64,000 nucleotides of DNA from an uncultured Pelagibacteraceae bacterium (GTDB taxonomy: Bacteria > Pseudomonadota > Alphaproteobacteria > Pelagibacterales > Pelagibacteraceae). Made by a program: the position numbers and the translations under genes. This document shows, in pieces, positions 52,107-61,418 of the stretch. The notes beneath the pieces were generated by a model. It made no database searches. It had not been told where the DNA came from and saw only the letters and a program-made list of their open reading frames with translations. Every line of letters starts with the position of its first letter. Position 1 is the stretch's first letter. Where the stretch lies: NCBI GenBank assembly GCA_902590395.1, contig CACIWQ010000001.1:106768-170767 (forward strand), written 5' to 3'.

Positions 52107-52928
52107 TTATAAACCAAATTTTTGCCATTCAGCTCTTTCCTCTAAAACATTTGCAATACTATCAATTTGATTATCAAATGATGTTGATAATTTCTTGGCT
52201 ATAAAACTTTTTGGTTTCTCAAGTTTTTTAATTACAACATCTTCGCCAAATTTTTCTCTCAAAATTTGTTCAGCATTACCAATCCCATCTATTAACCCTA
52301 ATTTTAAAGAAGTTGATCCTGACCAGAACTCTCCCGTAAAAGTATTATTTTTTTCAGTATCTATAAGCTTTGAACCTCTGCTAGTTTTAACAACATTAAT
52401 AAAATCCGAATGCAATTCTAGCTGTATTTTTTTTAATCTTTGAATATCCTCTTCTTTTTCTTCTTTAAAAGGGTCAAGGGTACTTTTATTTTTGCCCGCG
52501 GTATAAACTCTTCTTTCTACTCCAATTTTTTTAATAGCATCCTGAAATCCAAAAGACGCAGAAATTACGCCAATTGAACCTACTATTGAACTGGAATTTG
52601 CATAAATTTCGTCTCCTGCACAAGCTATTAGATATCCACCTGAAGCCGCTACATCTTCTGCAAAAACTAAAACTTTTTTATTATTCTTTTTAGCCATTTT
52701 TTTTATGTAACTATATATAAGGTGTGATTGAACCGGCGATCCTCCTGGTGAGTTTATAGAAACTGCAATTGCTAAAGCTTTTTTAATAGAAAAAGCCTTA
52801 TCAATAATTTCTTGCTGCCCAGCAAAACTTATGCCCTGTTTAAACCTTCCAACTGAACCGATGATTCCTGATAATCTGATATGAGGAACTAACTTTTTCT
52901 TTTTAAAAATTTTAAAAATTGAAAACAT
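52107..52928 (-). CDS. sppA: S49 family signal peptide peptidase (SppA-like)
   Basis: AVSINSPGGSPVQSHLIYSYIK, VFAEDVAASGGYLIACAGDEIYANSSSIVGSIGVI. Confidence 0.93.
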   Translation of the reverse strand: MFSIFKIFKKKKLVPHIRLSGIIGSVGRFKQGISFAGQQEIIDKAFSIKKALAIAVSINSPGGSPVQSHLIYSYIKKMAKKNNKKVLVFAEDVAASGGYLIACAGDEIYANSSSIVGSIGVISASFGFQDAIKKIGVERRVYTAGKNKSTLDPFKEEKEEDIQRLKKIQLELHSDFINVVKTSRGSKLIDTEKNNTFTGEFWSGSTSLKLGLIDGIGNAEQILREKFGEDVVIKKLEKPKSFIAKKLSTSFDNQIDSIANVLEERAEWQKFGL

Positions 52929-52960
52929 TTGCTGATATATATTCTAATTATCATAGTTTT

Positions 52961-53052
52961 TAGAACCTTTGAAAGTTTAAGTAAAGTTTTAAAGCTACCT
53001 TAGGTTGTAATTCTGAAGGTGCGTCATTAGTGAACTAAAAGACTTTTTTTTT
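52961..53052 (+). ncRNA. Candidate small RNA or 5' leader ending in an intrinsic terminator (5' end not determined)
   Basis: Hairpin 52994-53022 (GC(t)ACCTTAG...CT(g)AAGGTGC), then directly terminator-like hairpin 53023-53043 (GTC-a-TTAG-TGAA-CTAA-aa-GAC) and T9 (53044-53052); possible -10 TATCAT at 52949-52954. Confidence 0.45.
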
Positions 53053-53080
53053 ATGCAAAATAAAAGCTATAATTATTTAC

Positions 53081-54094
53081 ATGGGAACTGTAATACCTTT
53101 AAAAAAAGAAATAGATAATTCCTATTTAAGGTTGAAAAATCTTATTGGAAGTAAATTAGACGATGTTAGCCAGAGAATAAAATATAAGCTAGCCAGCGAA
53201 ATAAATCTTATTCACAAAATGACAGATTATCACGTTAAATCTGGCGGAAAAAGAATCAGGCCCTTGCTAACATTAGCGTCAGCCAAATTATGCGGATATA
53301 AAGATGGAAATAGAGATGTAAATCTAGCAGCCTGCATTGAGTTAATTCATAACGCGACTTTATTGCACGACGATGTAATTGATAATAGTAAGCTTCGAAG
53401 AGGAGTTAAAACTGCAAATTCAGTTTGGGGAAACCAATCTTCTATTTTAGTTGGAGATTATCTCTTTAGTCGTTGTTTTGAAATGATGGTTGAAGATGGA
53501 TCAGATGAAATATTAAAATTATTGTCTTCGACTTCATCAAGAATAGCTCAGGGTGAAGTCTTGCAGTTAGAGCATAAAGGAGAAGTAGATCTGTTAGAAG
53601 AAACTTATTTTAATATCATAAATATGAAAACAGCTACATTATTCGCTGCTGCTACCAGAGTTGGCGCTTGTTTAGGTAATAAAAGTAAAAAAGAAAAAGA
53701 TGCCTTGGAATCTTACGGAAAAAATCTTGGTTTGGCCTTTCAAATAGCTGATGATGCATTGGACTACCTTTCCTCCAAAACAATTTTTGGAAAAGAAATT
53801 GGCAAAGATTTTTATGAAGGAAAAACTACACTACCTTTAATTATTATCTTTCAAAGAGGAAATAACGAAGAAAGAAATTTTCTTAAAGAAATATTTAAAA
53901 AAAATAAAAGAAATGAAGATGATTTTAGTGAAACTTTAGCTTTGATAAATAAATATAAAGCAATCCAAGCAAGCTTCAAAAGAGCTGAATATTTTGTTAA
54001 CGTTTCCCATGACGCCCTAGGAATATTTCAATATAGTAAAGAGAAAGAGATTTTACAAAATTTGACAGAATTTAGTCTTAATAGATCTTTTTAA
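53081..54094 (+). CDS. ispB: Polyprenyl diphosphate synthase (octaprenyl-type)
   Basis: GGKRIRPLLTLASAKL, IELIHNATLLHDDVIDNSKLRRG, FQIADDALDYLSS. Confidence 0.93.
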   Translation: MGTVIPLKKEIDNSYLRLKNLIGSKLDDVSQRIKYKLASEINLIHKMTDYHVKSGGKRIRPLLTLASAKLCGYKDGNRDVNLAACIELIHNATLLHDDVIDNSKLRRGVKTANSVWGNQSSILVGDYLFSRCFEMMVEDGSDEILKLLSSTSSRIAQGEVLQLEHKGEVDLLEETYFNIINMKTATLFAAATRVGACLGNKSKKEKDALESYGKNLGLAFQIADDALDYLSSKTIFGKEIGKDFYEGKTTLPLIIIFQRGNNEERNFLKEIFKKNKRNEDDFSETLALINKYKAIQASFKRAEYFVNVSHDALGIFQYSKEKEILQNLTEFSLNRSF

Positions 54095-54714
54095 GGATAA
54101 AGAATTTCTTTTTTCCATCTGTTTAAAACTTTATTATATCTTAATCTTTCGTGAATTCTATATTTGTCTCCTAACCAAAATTCAAAAGAAGATGGCTTCA
54201 ACCGCCACCCAGACCAATTTTGAGGTCTAGGCATTTTATTATTTTCTTGGTATTTTTTTTTTAATTCATCAATTTTTTTTAACAACTCTTCTCTTTTGTT
54301 CATAATTTTTGATTGGTCAGAAGCCCAGGCACCAATTCTACTTTCGTATGGTCTACTATTAAAATATACATCCGCTTCTTTATCATTAATTTGAGTAACG
54401 CTACCTGAAACTCTCACCTGCCTTTGAAGACTCTTCCAGTGAAAACACATAGATGCTTTTGGATTTTTTTTTAGATCATCGCTTTTTGGGCTGTTCAGAT
54501 TTGTATAAAAATCGAATCCTTCTTGACTTAGCCCTTTTAAAAGAATCATCCTTACACTTGGTTCGTTTTTTCTGTTGGATGTGGCTAAAGATAGAGCATT
54601 TGGATCATTAATCTCCTTTTTTTCAGCCTCAGACATCCATATCTTAAATAATTCCAATGGATCGTCTAAATCCATAAAGCAAGAGTTCAGGCCTAATGAG
54701 TTTTTTTGATTCAT
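54091..54714 (-). CDS. pdxH: Pyridoxamine 5'-phosphate oxidase
   Basis: DPNALSLATSNRKNEPSVRMILLKG, FYTNLNSPKSDDLKKNPKASMCFHWKSLQRQVRVSG, GWRLKPSSFEFWLGDKYRIHERLRY. Confidence 0.97.
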   Translation of the reverse strand: MNQKNSLGLNSCFMDLDDPLELFKIWMSEAEKKEINDPNALSLATSNRKNEPSVRMILLKGLSQEGFDFYTNLNSPKSDDLKKNPKASMCFHWKSLQRQVRVSGSVTQINDKEADVYFNSRPYESRIGAWASDQSKIMNKREELLKKIDELKKKYQENNKMPRPQNWSGWRLKPSSFEFWLGDKYRIHERLRYNKVLNRWKKEILYP

Positions 54715-54748
54715 AAAATAGTCAAAATATTCTATATAATATAATCTA

Positions 54749-55831
54749 ATGTCATTTAATACATTTGGAAAGTTATTTCGGTTTACAACATGGGGAGAAT
54801 CTCATGGTCCGGCAATTGGATGTGTTGTGGACGGCTGCCCACCTAATATTGCTTTATCCGAAAAAGACATACAGATAGATATGGATAGAAGACGTCCCGG
54901 AAAGTCAAAATTTACCTCTCAAAGAAAAGAATATGACAGAGTGGAAATTTTGTCTGGTGTTTTTGAGGGTAAAACTTCCGGTTCTCCTATTTCAATGATT
55001 ATTTATAATAAAGATGCAAAATCTAGAGATTACGAAACAATCAAAAATAAGTTTAGACCCGGTCATGCAGATTATACTTACCTTTTAAAATATGGAATAA
55101 GAGATTATCGAGGTGGTGGAAGACAGTCTGCTAGGGAGACAGCTTCTAGAGTTGCTGCTGGAGCTATTGCAAAAATTGTTTTGAAGAGTTTTTTAGGAAA
55201 AAAATTTAGTGTAGTTGGAGGTGTTGTTCAGCTAGGTATACTTGGTTGTAATAAAAATAATTGGAAAGCAAAAGAAATAAATAAAAATCCATTTTTTTGT
55301 CCCGATAAAAAATCAATTAAACTTTGGGAAAAATATTTACTGGCAATAAGAAAAGCAGGAACTTCGTGTGGAGCTATAATTGAGTTGAGAGCAAATGGAA
55401 TACCAGCTGGCCTAGGAGCTCCCATTTATTCAAAACTAGACTCAGATCTCGCTGCTTCGTTAATGAGTATTAATGCTGTCAAAGGTGTAAATATTGGTGC
55501 TGGTATGGGTGCAGCTTTTTTAAGTGGTGAAGAAAATTCTGATGAAATTAGAAATTTCAAAGGCAAGATAAAGTTTAAATCAAATAATGCTGGAGGAATA
55601 TTAGGAGGCATATCTTCTGGTCAAGAAATTGTGGCTTCTTTTGCTGTTAAGCCCACATCATCCATTTTAAGCAGCAGAGAAACTATAGATAAAAAAAGAA
55701 AAAACACAAAAATTTCAGTTAAAGGTAGACATGACCCTTGTGTGGGAATTCGGGCGGTACCTATCGGTGAAGCAATGATGGCTTGCGTGTTATTAGACCA
55801 CTATTTACTGAATAGAGCTCAATGTGGTTAA
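54749..55831 (+). CDS. aroC: Chorismate synthase
   Basis: [83 protein letters not shown]. Confidence 0.98.
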   Translation: MSFNTFGKLFRFTTWGESHGPAIGCVVDGCPPNIALSEKDIQIDMDRRRPGKSKFTSQRKEYDRVEILSGVFEGKTSGSPISMIIYNKDAKSRDYETIKNKFRPGHADYTYLLKYGIRDYRGGGRQSARETASRVAAGAIAKIVLKSFLGKKFSVVGGVVQLGILGCNKNNWKAKEINKNPFFCPDKKSIKLWEKYLLAIRKAGTSCGAIIELRANGIPAGLGAPIYSKLDSDLAASLMSINAVKGVNIGAGMGAAFLSGEENSDEIRNFKGKIKFKSNNAGGILGGISSGQEIVASFAVKPTSSILSSRETIDKKRKNTKISVKGRHDPCVGIRAVPIGEAMMACVLLDHYLLNRAQCG

Positions 55832-55834
55832 AAT

Positions 55835-56719
55835 CTAAAACTTTCTATCAATTATAAACTCAACCGAGTCTAATAAGTCTTTAGCTTGAATGCCGTATTT
55901 TTTAATTTGTTGATCTATTTTTTTTTTAAGATTTTGTGCAAAAAGTAATGTTTTTTTGTAGCCTAATAAATTTATAAGGGTTGCCTTACCTTTCTTTTTG
56001 TCTCTTTTCGTTGGTTTCCCTACAATTGCGCTGTCGCCTTTATAGTCAATTAAATCGTCTATTATTTGAAATAACAGTCCTATGTTTACCCCGATATTTT
56101 TTAATCTTTTTCTTTTTGGAATGTTTATGCCTTTTATAATACCAATACTTTCACAACAAAAACCAAACAATTTGCCTGTTTTTTTCTTTTGCATTTCTAT
56201 AACATTTTTTTTTGAAATTTTCTTTTTTTCAAAAGTTAAATCAGAATATTGGCCACCCGCTAGACCCGAATGACCTGAATAGTTAGACAATTTCTTAATT
56301 AATTCAGTTTTTATTTTTTTTGATAACTTTAGATCGTTGCTAGATAAAATTTCAAAAGCTAGAGTTAGCAAAGAATTTCCTGCTAAAATTGCTGTAAATT
56401 CATTAAATTTTTTGTGTGTTGAAAGTTTACCTCTCCTTAAGTCGTCATTATCCATGGAGGGCAAATCATCATGTATAAGAGAATATGAATGTATACATTC
56501 GATGGCAGCTCCAACCATAATTAAATCTTTATAATTTATTTTGAATATTTTTCCGGTATTAACAACAATCGCCGATCTAAATCTCTTGCCCCCAGAAAAA
56601 ACACCATATTTCATAACTTTAACTAAATATGAATTTCCCTCTTGCTTTGAGAAAAAACTTTTTAAGTATTTGTCTGTCTTTTTTGCAATCTTGTTTAATT
56701 TAGATGAAAAATGTGACAT
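55835..56719 (-). CDS. ispA: Short-chain polyprenyl (farnesyl/geranylgeranyl) diphosphate synthase
   Basis: SGGKRFRSAIV, IECIHSYSLIHDDLPSMDNDDLRRG, FQIIDDLIDYKGD. Confidence 0.93.
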   Translation of the reverse strand: MSHFSSKLNKIAKKTDKYLKSFFSKQEGNSYLVKVMKYGVFSGGKRFRSAIVVNTGKIFKINYKDLIMVGAAIECIHSYSLIHDDLPSMDNDDLRRGKLSTHKKFNEFTAILAGNSLLTLAFEILSSNDLKLSKKIKTELIKKLSNYSGHSGLAGGQYSDLTFEKKKISKKNVIEMQKKKTGKLFGFCCESIGIIKGINIPKRKRLKNIGVNIGLLFQIIDDLIDYKGDSAIVGKPTKRDKKKGKATLINLLGYKKTLLFAQNLKKKIDQQIKKYGIQAKDLLDSVEFIIDRKF

Positions 56720-56727
56720 TTGTTTTT

Positions 56728-56967
56728 TTAGTCTTCTATTGAAAATTTTCCACTCTTGTTTATTTTAACTTTTTTAATCTCGTTAGCCTTTTTTTTAAAT
56801 TTTTCGTGAATATAGTAATTCAATTGAAGCATTCTATTGTATTTTTCCATGGAATCTTCAAGATTAGTTTCGTTGTTTTCTAGATTTGCAATTAATTCTT
56901 TTATTTCATTTTGTGCTTCTTTTATCGATTTAGCTCTTATATCAGCTGGAATATTTTTTAATTTCAT
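56728..56967 (-). CDS. xseB: Exodeoxyribonuclease VII small subunit
   Basis: EAQNEIKELIANLENNETNLEDSMEKYNRMLQLNYYIHEKFKKKANEI; upstream of ispA. Confidence 0.85.
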   Translation of the reverse strand: MKLKNIPADIRAKSIKEAQNEIKELIANLENNETNLEDSMEKYNRMLQLNYYIHEKFKKKANEIKKVKINKSGKFSIED

Positions 56968-56992
56968 AATATATCCTTATACTAATTAATTT

Positions 56993-57949
56993 ATGAAAAA
57001 TATCTATTCAAATATATATGAAGCAAATTTAACAAATTTAAAAAAGGCAAAAAAAAACATAGAAAATAATAATGTTATTGGTATGCCGACTGAAACTGTT
57101 TACGGTTTAGCTGGAAATGCATATTCTAATAAATCAGTAAAAAAAATATTTAGATTAAAAAAAAGACCAAATTTCAATCCTTTAATAATTCATTTTAGAG
57201 ATTTAAAAAAATTAAAAAATGAAGTTATATTAAACAAGGATTTTATAAGGCTTTATAAAGCTTTTTGTCCAGGTCCAATTACTTTTATATTAAATAAAAA
57301 AAAGAAGTCAAAAATTTCAAAAATGGCAATTGCAGGTAAGAAAACTATTGCCGTCAGGTTTCCTAAAAATAAAATAGCGAGAAGCTTACTAAAAATAGTA
57401 AATGTGCCTCTAGCTGCGCCTAGTGCAAATATTGCTTCAAAACTTAGCCCAACTTCAGCAGAAGATGTAGCTGATGAATTTGGTAATAAAATTAAATTTA
57501 TATTAGATGGAGGTAAGTGCCGCTTTGGATTAGAATCCACTATAATAGATTTAACAACCAAACCATCTATTTTAAGACCTGGGATTATTTCTAAAGAAAA
57601 AATTCAAAAAGCTCTTAGTAAAAAAATTAAAAACAGAAAAGGCATAAAAATAATTAAATCTCCCGGACAATTAAAATTACACTATTCTCCTGGAATACCA
57701 GTAAAAATGAATAAAAAATATCCACAAAAAAATCAAGCTTTCATTTGTTTAGGTAAAAAATTTAGAAATACAAAAAATTATTTCAACCTGAGTAAAAATG
57801 GCAGCTTGCATGAAGCCGCTAATAACTTATACAGAACTATGCGAAAAATAAAAAAAGCAAAATATAAATCGATTGCTGTCATAAAAATACCTAATAGAGG
57901 TATTGGTCAGGCTATTAACGACAGGCTTAAAAAAGCTTCAAAAAAATGA
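56993..57949 (+). CDS. L-threonylcarbamoyladenylate synthase, Sua5 type (YrdC + Sua5 domains)
   Basis: VIGMPTETVYGLAGNAYS, KKRPNFNPLIIHF, FCPGPITFILNKK, APSANIASKLSPTSAEDV; C-terminal SPGQLKLHYSPGIPV. Confidence 0.94.
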   Translation: MKNIYSNIYEANLTNLKKAKKNIENNNVIGMPTETVYGLAGNAYSNKSVKKIFRLKKRPNFNPLIIHFRDLKKLKNEVILNKDFIRLYKAFCPGPITFILNKKKKSKISKMAIAGKKTIAVRFPKNKIARSLLKIVNVPLAAPSANIASKLSPTSAEDVADEFGNKIKFILDGGKCRFGLESTIIDLTTKPSILRPGIISKEKIQKALSKKIKNRKGIKIIKSPGQLKLHYSPGIPVKMNKKYPQKNQAFICLGKKFRNTKNYFNLSKNGSLHEAANNLYRTMRKIKKAKYKSIAVIKIPNRGIGQAINDRLKKASKK

Positions 57950-58659
57950 TCGAAGTTAATAATTTAACAAAAATGTTTGGTAATACTTTAGCCGTTGAAA
58001 ATATAAATTTCAAAATTAATAAAAGTAAAATAGTTGGGCTTCTTGGGCCAAATGGCTGTGGTAAATCTACTACCATTGGAATGTTATTAGGTCTAATAAA
58101 ACCTAGCACTGGGAGTGTTGTTATAGATGGCAAAAATATTGAAAAAAATAGAACAAATTTATTAAAAAAAATGAACTTTATATCTCCATATATTGAACTT
58201 CCAAAAAAGCTTACGGTAGAAGAAAATCTGAAGGTTTATGGAAGATTGTACGGTGTAAATAATCTACAGAATAAAATTGATGATTTGATGGAAAAATTAA
58301 ATTTGAAAGATTTTCGATCCAGAAAAACTGGCGAGCTGTCTTCTGGTCAAAAAAATAGAGTGTCTTTAGCAAAGGCTTTGGTTAACGAACCTGAAATACT
58401 TCTTTTGGACGAGCCAACTGCTAGCCTAGATCCAGATGTTGGCGATTACATTAGAGCTTATATTGAAGAATACGCATCTAATAAAAAGGCAACAATTTTA
58501 CTAGCCTCACACAATATGGATGAGGTTGAAAGATTGTGCCACGAAGTCATGATGATGAAAAACGGTAAAATTATTGATAAAGGAAAAAGTATAGATTTAA
58601 TTAATAAACATGGAAGAAAAAATTTAGAAGAAGTGTTTCTAAAAATAGTTAGAGGATAG
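57946..58659 (+). CDS. ABC transporter ATP-binding protein
   Basis: GLLGPNGCGKSTTIGMLLGL, ELSSGQKNRVSLAKALVNEPEILLLDEPTASLDPD. Confidence 0.95.
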   Translation: MIEVNNLTKMFGNTLAVENINFKINKSKIVGLLGPNGCGKSTTIGMLLGLIKPSTGSVVIDGKNIEKNRTNLLKKMNFISPYIELPKKLTVEENLKVYGRLYGVNNLQNKIDDLMEKLNLKDFRSRKTGELSSGQKNRVSLAKALVNEPEILLLDEPTASLDPDVGDYIRAYIEEYASNKKATILLASHNMDEVERLCHEVMMMKNGKIIDKGKSIDLINKHGRKNLEEVFLKIVRG

Positions 58660-58660
58660 T

Positions 58661-59452
58661 ATGAAATTTCATAGAATGTACGCTTTATTTTTACGTCATA
58701 TGTATTTAATTAGAAGTTCAGTTCCAAGGATCCTGGATTTAATCTATTGGCCCACGATTCAAATAGTTCTTTGGGGATTTATTTCAAAATTTTTCACATT
58801 ATATAGTGACTACTACAGTCATACTGTCGGAATCATTTTAAGCGCTGCTATACTTTACGATTTTTTATTCAGGTCAAGTATTAGCTTTAATATGCTTTTT
58901 CTCGAAGAAATTTGGAGCAGAAATTTTACTAATTTATTTGTAGCTCCTTTAAGAGTGAGTGAAATAATTACAGCACTTACAGTAACCGCTTTATTTAGAA
59001 CATTAATAGGAATAATTCCGGCAATTTTAATTGCCGCTCCTTTTTTTGGTGTAAATTTGTTCATTTTGGGTCCTTCGCTAATCTTACTTTTTTTAAGTTT
59101 ATATTTTTTTGGAATAACTTTAGGTTTATTGGTTACATCTGGCCTTCTTAGATATGGTCCTGCTTTTGAAAATATAGCTTGGTCATCGCTCTTTCTTTTG
59201 GCTCCATTAGGTTGTGTCTATTATCCTCTTTCAATTTTACCTGATTGGTTGCAGGTATTAGCTAAAGCCCTACCTTTGGTTTATATATTTGAAGAAGTCA
59301 GATCTATTCTATTAAACAATGTTGTGAATTACGCTAATATAATATCAGCGTTAAAATTAAATTTACTTTATTTTGCTTCTGCTGTTTTTATATTTTATTT
59401 AGCTTTTTATGGAGCAAGAAAAAAGGGAACTCTCATAAATATGGGAGAATAA
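58661..59452 (+). CDS. ABC-2 type transporter permease
   Basis: Six-TM ABC-2 membrane protein immediately after the ATPase. Confidence 0.88.
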   Translation: MKFHRMYALFLRHMYLIRSSVPRILDLIYWPTIQIVLWGFISKFFTLYSDYYSHTVGIILSAAILYDFLFRSSISFNMLFLEEIWSRNFTNLFVAPLRVSEIITALTVTALFRTLIGIIPAILIAAPFFGVNLFILGPSLILLFLSLYFFGITLGLLVTSGLLRYGPAFENIAWSSLFLLAPLGCVYYPLSILPDWLQVLAKALPLVYIFEEVRSILLNNVVNYANIISALKLNLLYFASAVFIFYLAFYGARKKGTLINMGE

Positions 59453-59458
59453 TTATAA

Positions 59459-60274
59459 ATGAAATTATATGATTGCTGCATGTATTTTGACGAAGATCTC
59501 ATACTAGATCTTAGACTAAATACTTTAAATGATTATGTAGATGAATTCATCATAGCAGAAGGTACGAGAGACCATGCTGGGAACAAAAAAAAATTAAATT
59601 TTGATTATAAAAATTTTCCTAAATTTAAAAATAAAATTAAATATTTAATAGTTGATGATATTCCAATAAGCGTAAAATCGAAAAAAAAAAATTGGACACC
59701 AAATCATTGGCGTGATCAACATCAAAGAAATTCATTAGCAAAGGGATTTGGTCAATGTAACGATAATGATTTGATAATGATTTCAGATATTGATGAAATT
59801 CCTAATCCAAATAAAATATCAGAATTTAAAGTTGAAAATAAATATGCATGTTTTATACAGAAAAATTTTCAATCAAAACTTAATCTGCTAAATGTTACCG
59901 ATAAACATTGGATGGGTACAAAAATTTGTCAAAAAAAATATTTAAAATCTCCACAGTGGCTAAGAAATATTAAAACCAAAAAAAGACCTTTTTGGAAGTT
60001 TTATAAACCGAAAGAACCGCAGTTAATTTTTGACGGCGGTTGGCATTTCAGTTTTTTAAAAAAACCAAAAGAAATTTCAAATAAAATAAAGGTTTATTCA
60101 CATCAAGAATACTTTAAAGAAGAATTTATTGATGAAAAAAAAATAGCAAATAGAATAAAAAATAATCAAGATTTATTTGATAGAAATTTCCAATATAAAA
60201 GAATTGCAATAGATGAAACTTTTCCTAAATATGTTATCGACAACCAAGGAATGTTTAAAGAATGGATAATTTAA
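59459..60274 (+). CDS. GT17 family glycosyltransferase (beta-1,4-N-acetylglucosaminyltransferase III-like)
   Basis: MKLYDCCMYFDEDLILDLRLNTLNDYVDEFIIAEGTRDHAG, DNDLIMISDIDEIPNP, GGWHFSFL. Confidence 0.85.
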   Translation: MKLYDCCMYFDEDLILDLRLNTLNDYVDEFIIAEGTRDHAGNKKKLNFDYKNFPKFKNKIKYLIVDDIPISVKSKKKNWTPNHWRDQHQRNSLAKGFGQCNDNDLIMISDIDEIPNPNKISEFKVENKYACFIQKNFQSKLNLLNVTDKHWMGTKICQKKYLKSPQWLRNIKTKKRPFWKFYKPKEPQLIFDGGWHFSFLKKPKEISNKIKVYSHQEYFKEEFIDEKKIANRIKNNQDLFDRNFQYKRIAIDETFPKYVIDNQGMFKEWII

Positions 60275-60275
60275 T

Positions 60276-60352
60276 TGGCGCGCCCGGAAGGAGTTGAACC
60301 CTCAACCTTCTGGTCCGAAGCCAGACGCTCTATCCAATTGAGCTACGAGCGC
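60276..60352 (-). tRNA. tRNA-Arg (anticodon TCG)
   Basis: Reverse strand GCGCTCGTAGCTCAATTGGATAGAGCGTCTGGCTTCGGACCAGAAGGTTGAGGGTTCAACTCCTTCCGGGCGCGCCA; full cloverleaf, encoded CCA. Confidence 0.95.
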
Positions 60353-60388
60353 TTTAGATCTTTGCTTATACATTATATAGAATAATTT

Positions 60389-61372
60389 ATGGAAAAAAAA
60401 ATAATTAATGTAACTGTTTCAAAAGATTATCAGGATCATCGTATAGATAAATTTTTGCAGCAACAATTGAGCAAATTAAGCAGAACCAGAATCCAAAATT
60501 TAATCAATGAAGGATATGTTAAATTGAACAATTGCTTGATTCTTGAATCTTCTAAAAAGATTAAAGAAAATGACATGATTGAAATAAATTTTCCAGCTCC
60601 AAAAGAAACTTTTATTAAACCACAAAAAATGAATTTAAATATATTGTACGATGATAAAGATATAATAGTTATTAACAAATCGCCGGGTTCAGTAGTTCAT
60701 CCAGGTGCTGGAAATTTTGAAAATACTATAGTTAATGGTTTATTGTATATGTACAAAAATAGACTTTCTAGTATTGGGGGCAAGCTGAGGCCAGGTATAG
60801 TCCATAGAATTGATAAAGATACCAGTGGTGTAATAGTTGTAGCAAAAAATGATATTGCCCATATAAATTTATCAAAACAATTTTCAGAACATTCAATTAA
60901 AAGAACTTATGAGGCTTTAGTTTGGGGAATGCCAAAACCTAAAAATGGAAAGATCGATGAAAAAATTTCTAGAAGTATAAAAAATAGACAACTAATGGCA
61001 GTTAGAAAAGACAAAGGGAAAAGAGCAGTTACAAATTATAAAACTTTAGAAGTTTTTCAAAATATAAATTTGCCAAAGATAAGTCTCTTGGAATGTTCAT
61101 TAGAAACAGGGAGAACTCACCAAATAAGAGTACATATGAATTTTAAAGGCAACCCTATTTTGGGAGATAAATCTTACGGAAAATCGAAAAGAAAATTTAA
61201 AAAAATTGACATAGAAGTTGAAAAGAAAATAAATAATTTTAATAGACAAGCCTTACATGCCAAAAATTTGGGTTTTATACACCCCGGTACAAAAAAAGAA
61301 ATTTTCTTCGAAGCTGAAAGACCAAAAGATTTTGATAAACTAGTTAAAAGTCTTAGAAAAGCTAGCTTTTAG
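60389..61372 (+). CDS. rluD: RluD-family 23S rRNA pseudouridine synthase
   Basis: S4 domain then PGIVHRIDKDTSGVIVVAKND, LETGRTHQIRVHMNFKGNPILGDKSYG. Confidence 0.95.
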   Translation: MEKKIINVTVSKDYQDHRIDKFLQQQLSKLSRTRIQNLINEGYVKLNNCLILESSKKIKENDMIEINFPAPKETFIKPQKMNLNILYDDKDIIVINKSPGSVVHPGAGNFENTIVNGLLYMYKNRLSSIGGKLRPGIVHRIDKDTSGVIVVAKNDIAHINLSKQFSEHSIKRTYEALVWGMPKPKNGKIDEKISRSIKNRQLMAVRKDKGKRAVTNYKTLEVFQNINLPKISLLECSLETGRTHQIRVHMNFKGNPILGDKSYGKSKRKFKKIDIEVEKKINNFNRQALHAKNLGFIHPGTKKEIFFEAERPKDFDKLVKSLRKASF

Positions 61373-61418
61373 CTACCTTGTATTTGCCTTAATTTAATAA
61401 TACATATCCCTTGAAATA

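Noticed and set aside
52107-52110. Glycine riboswitch upstream of glyQ
   Set aside because: sppA ends immediately before glyQ (no gap), so there is no room for a riboswitch.
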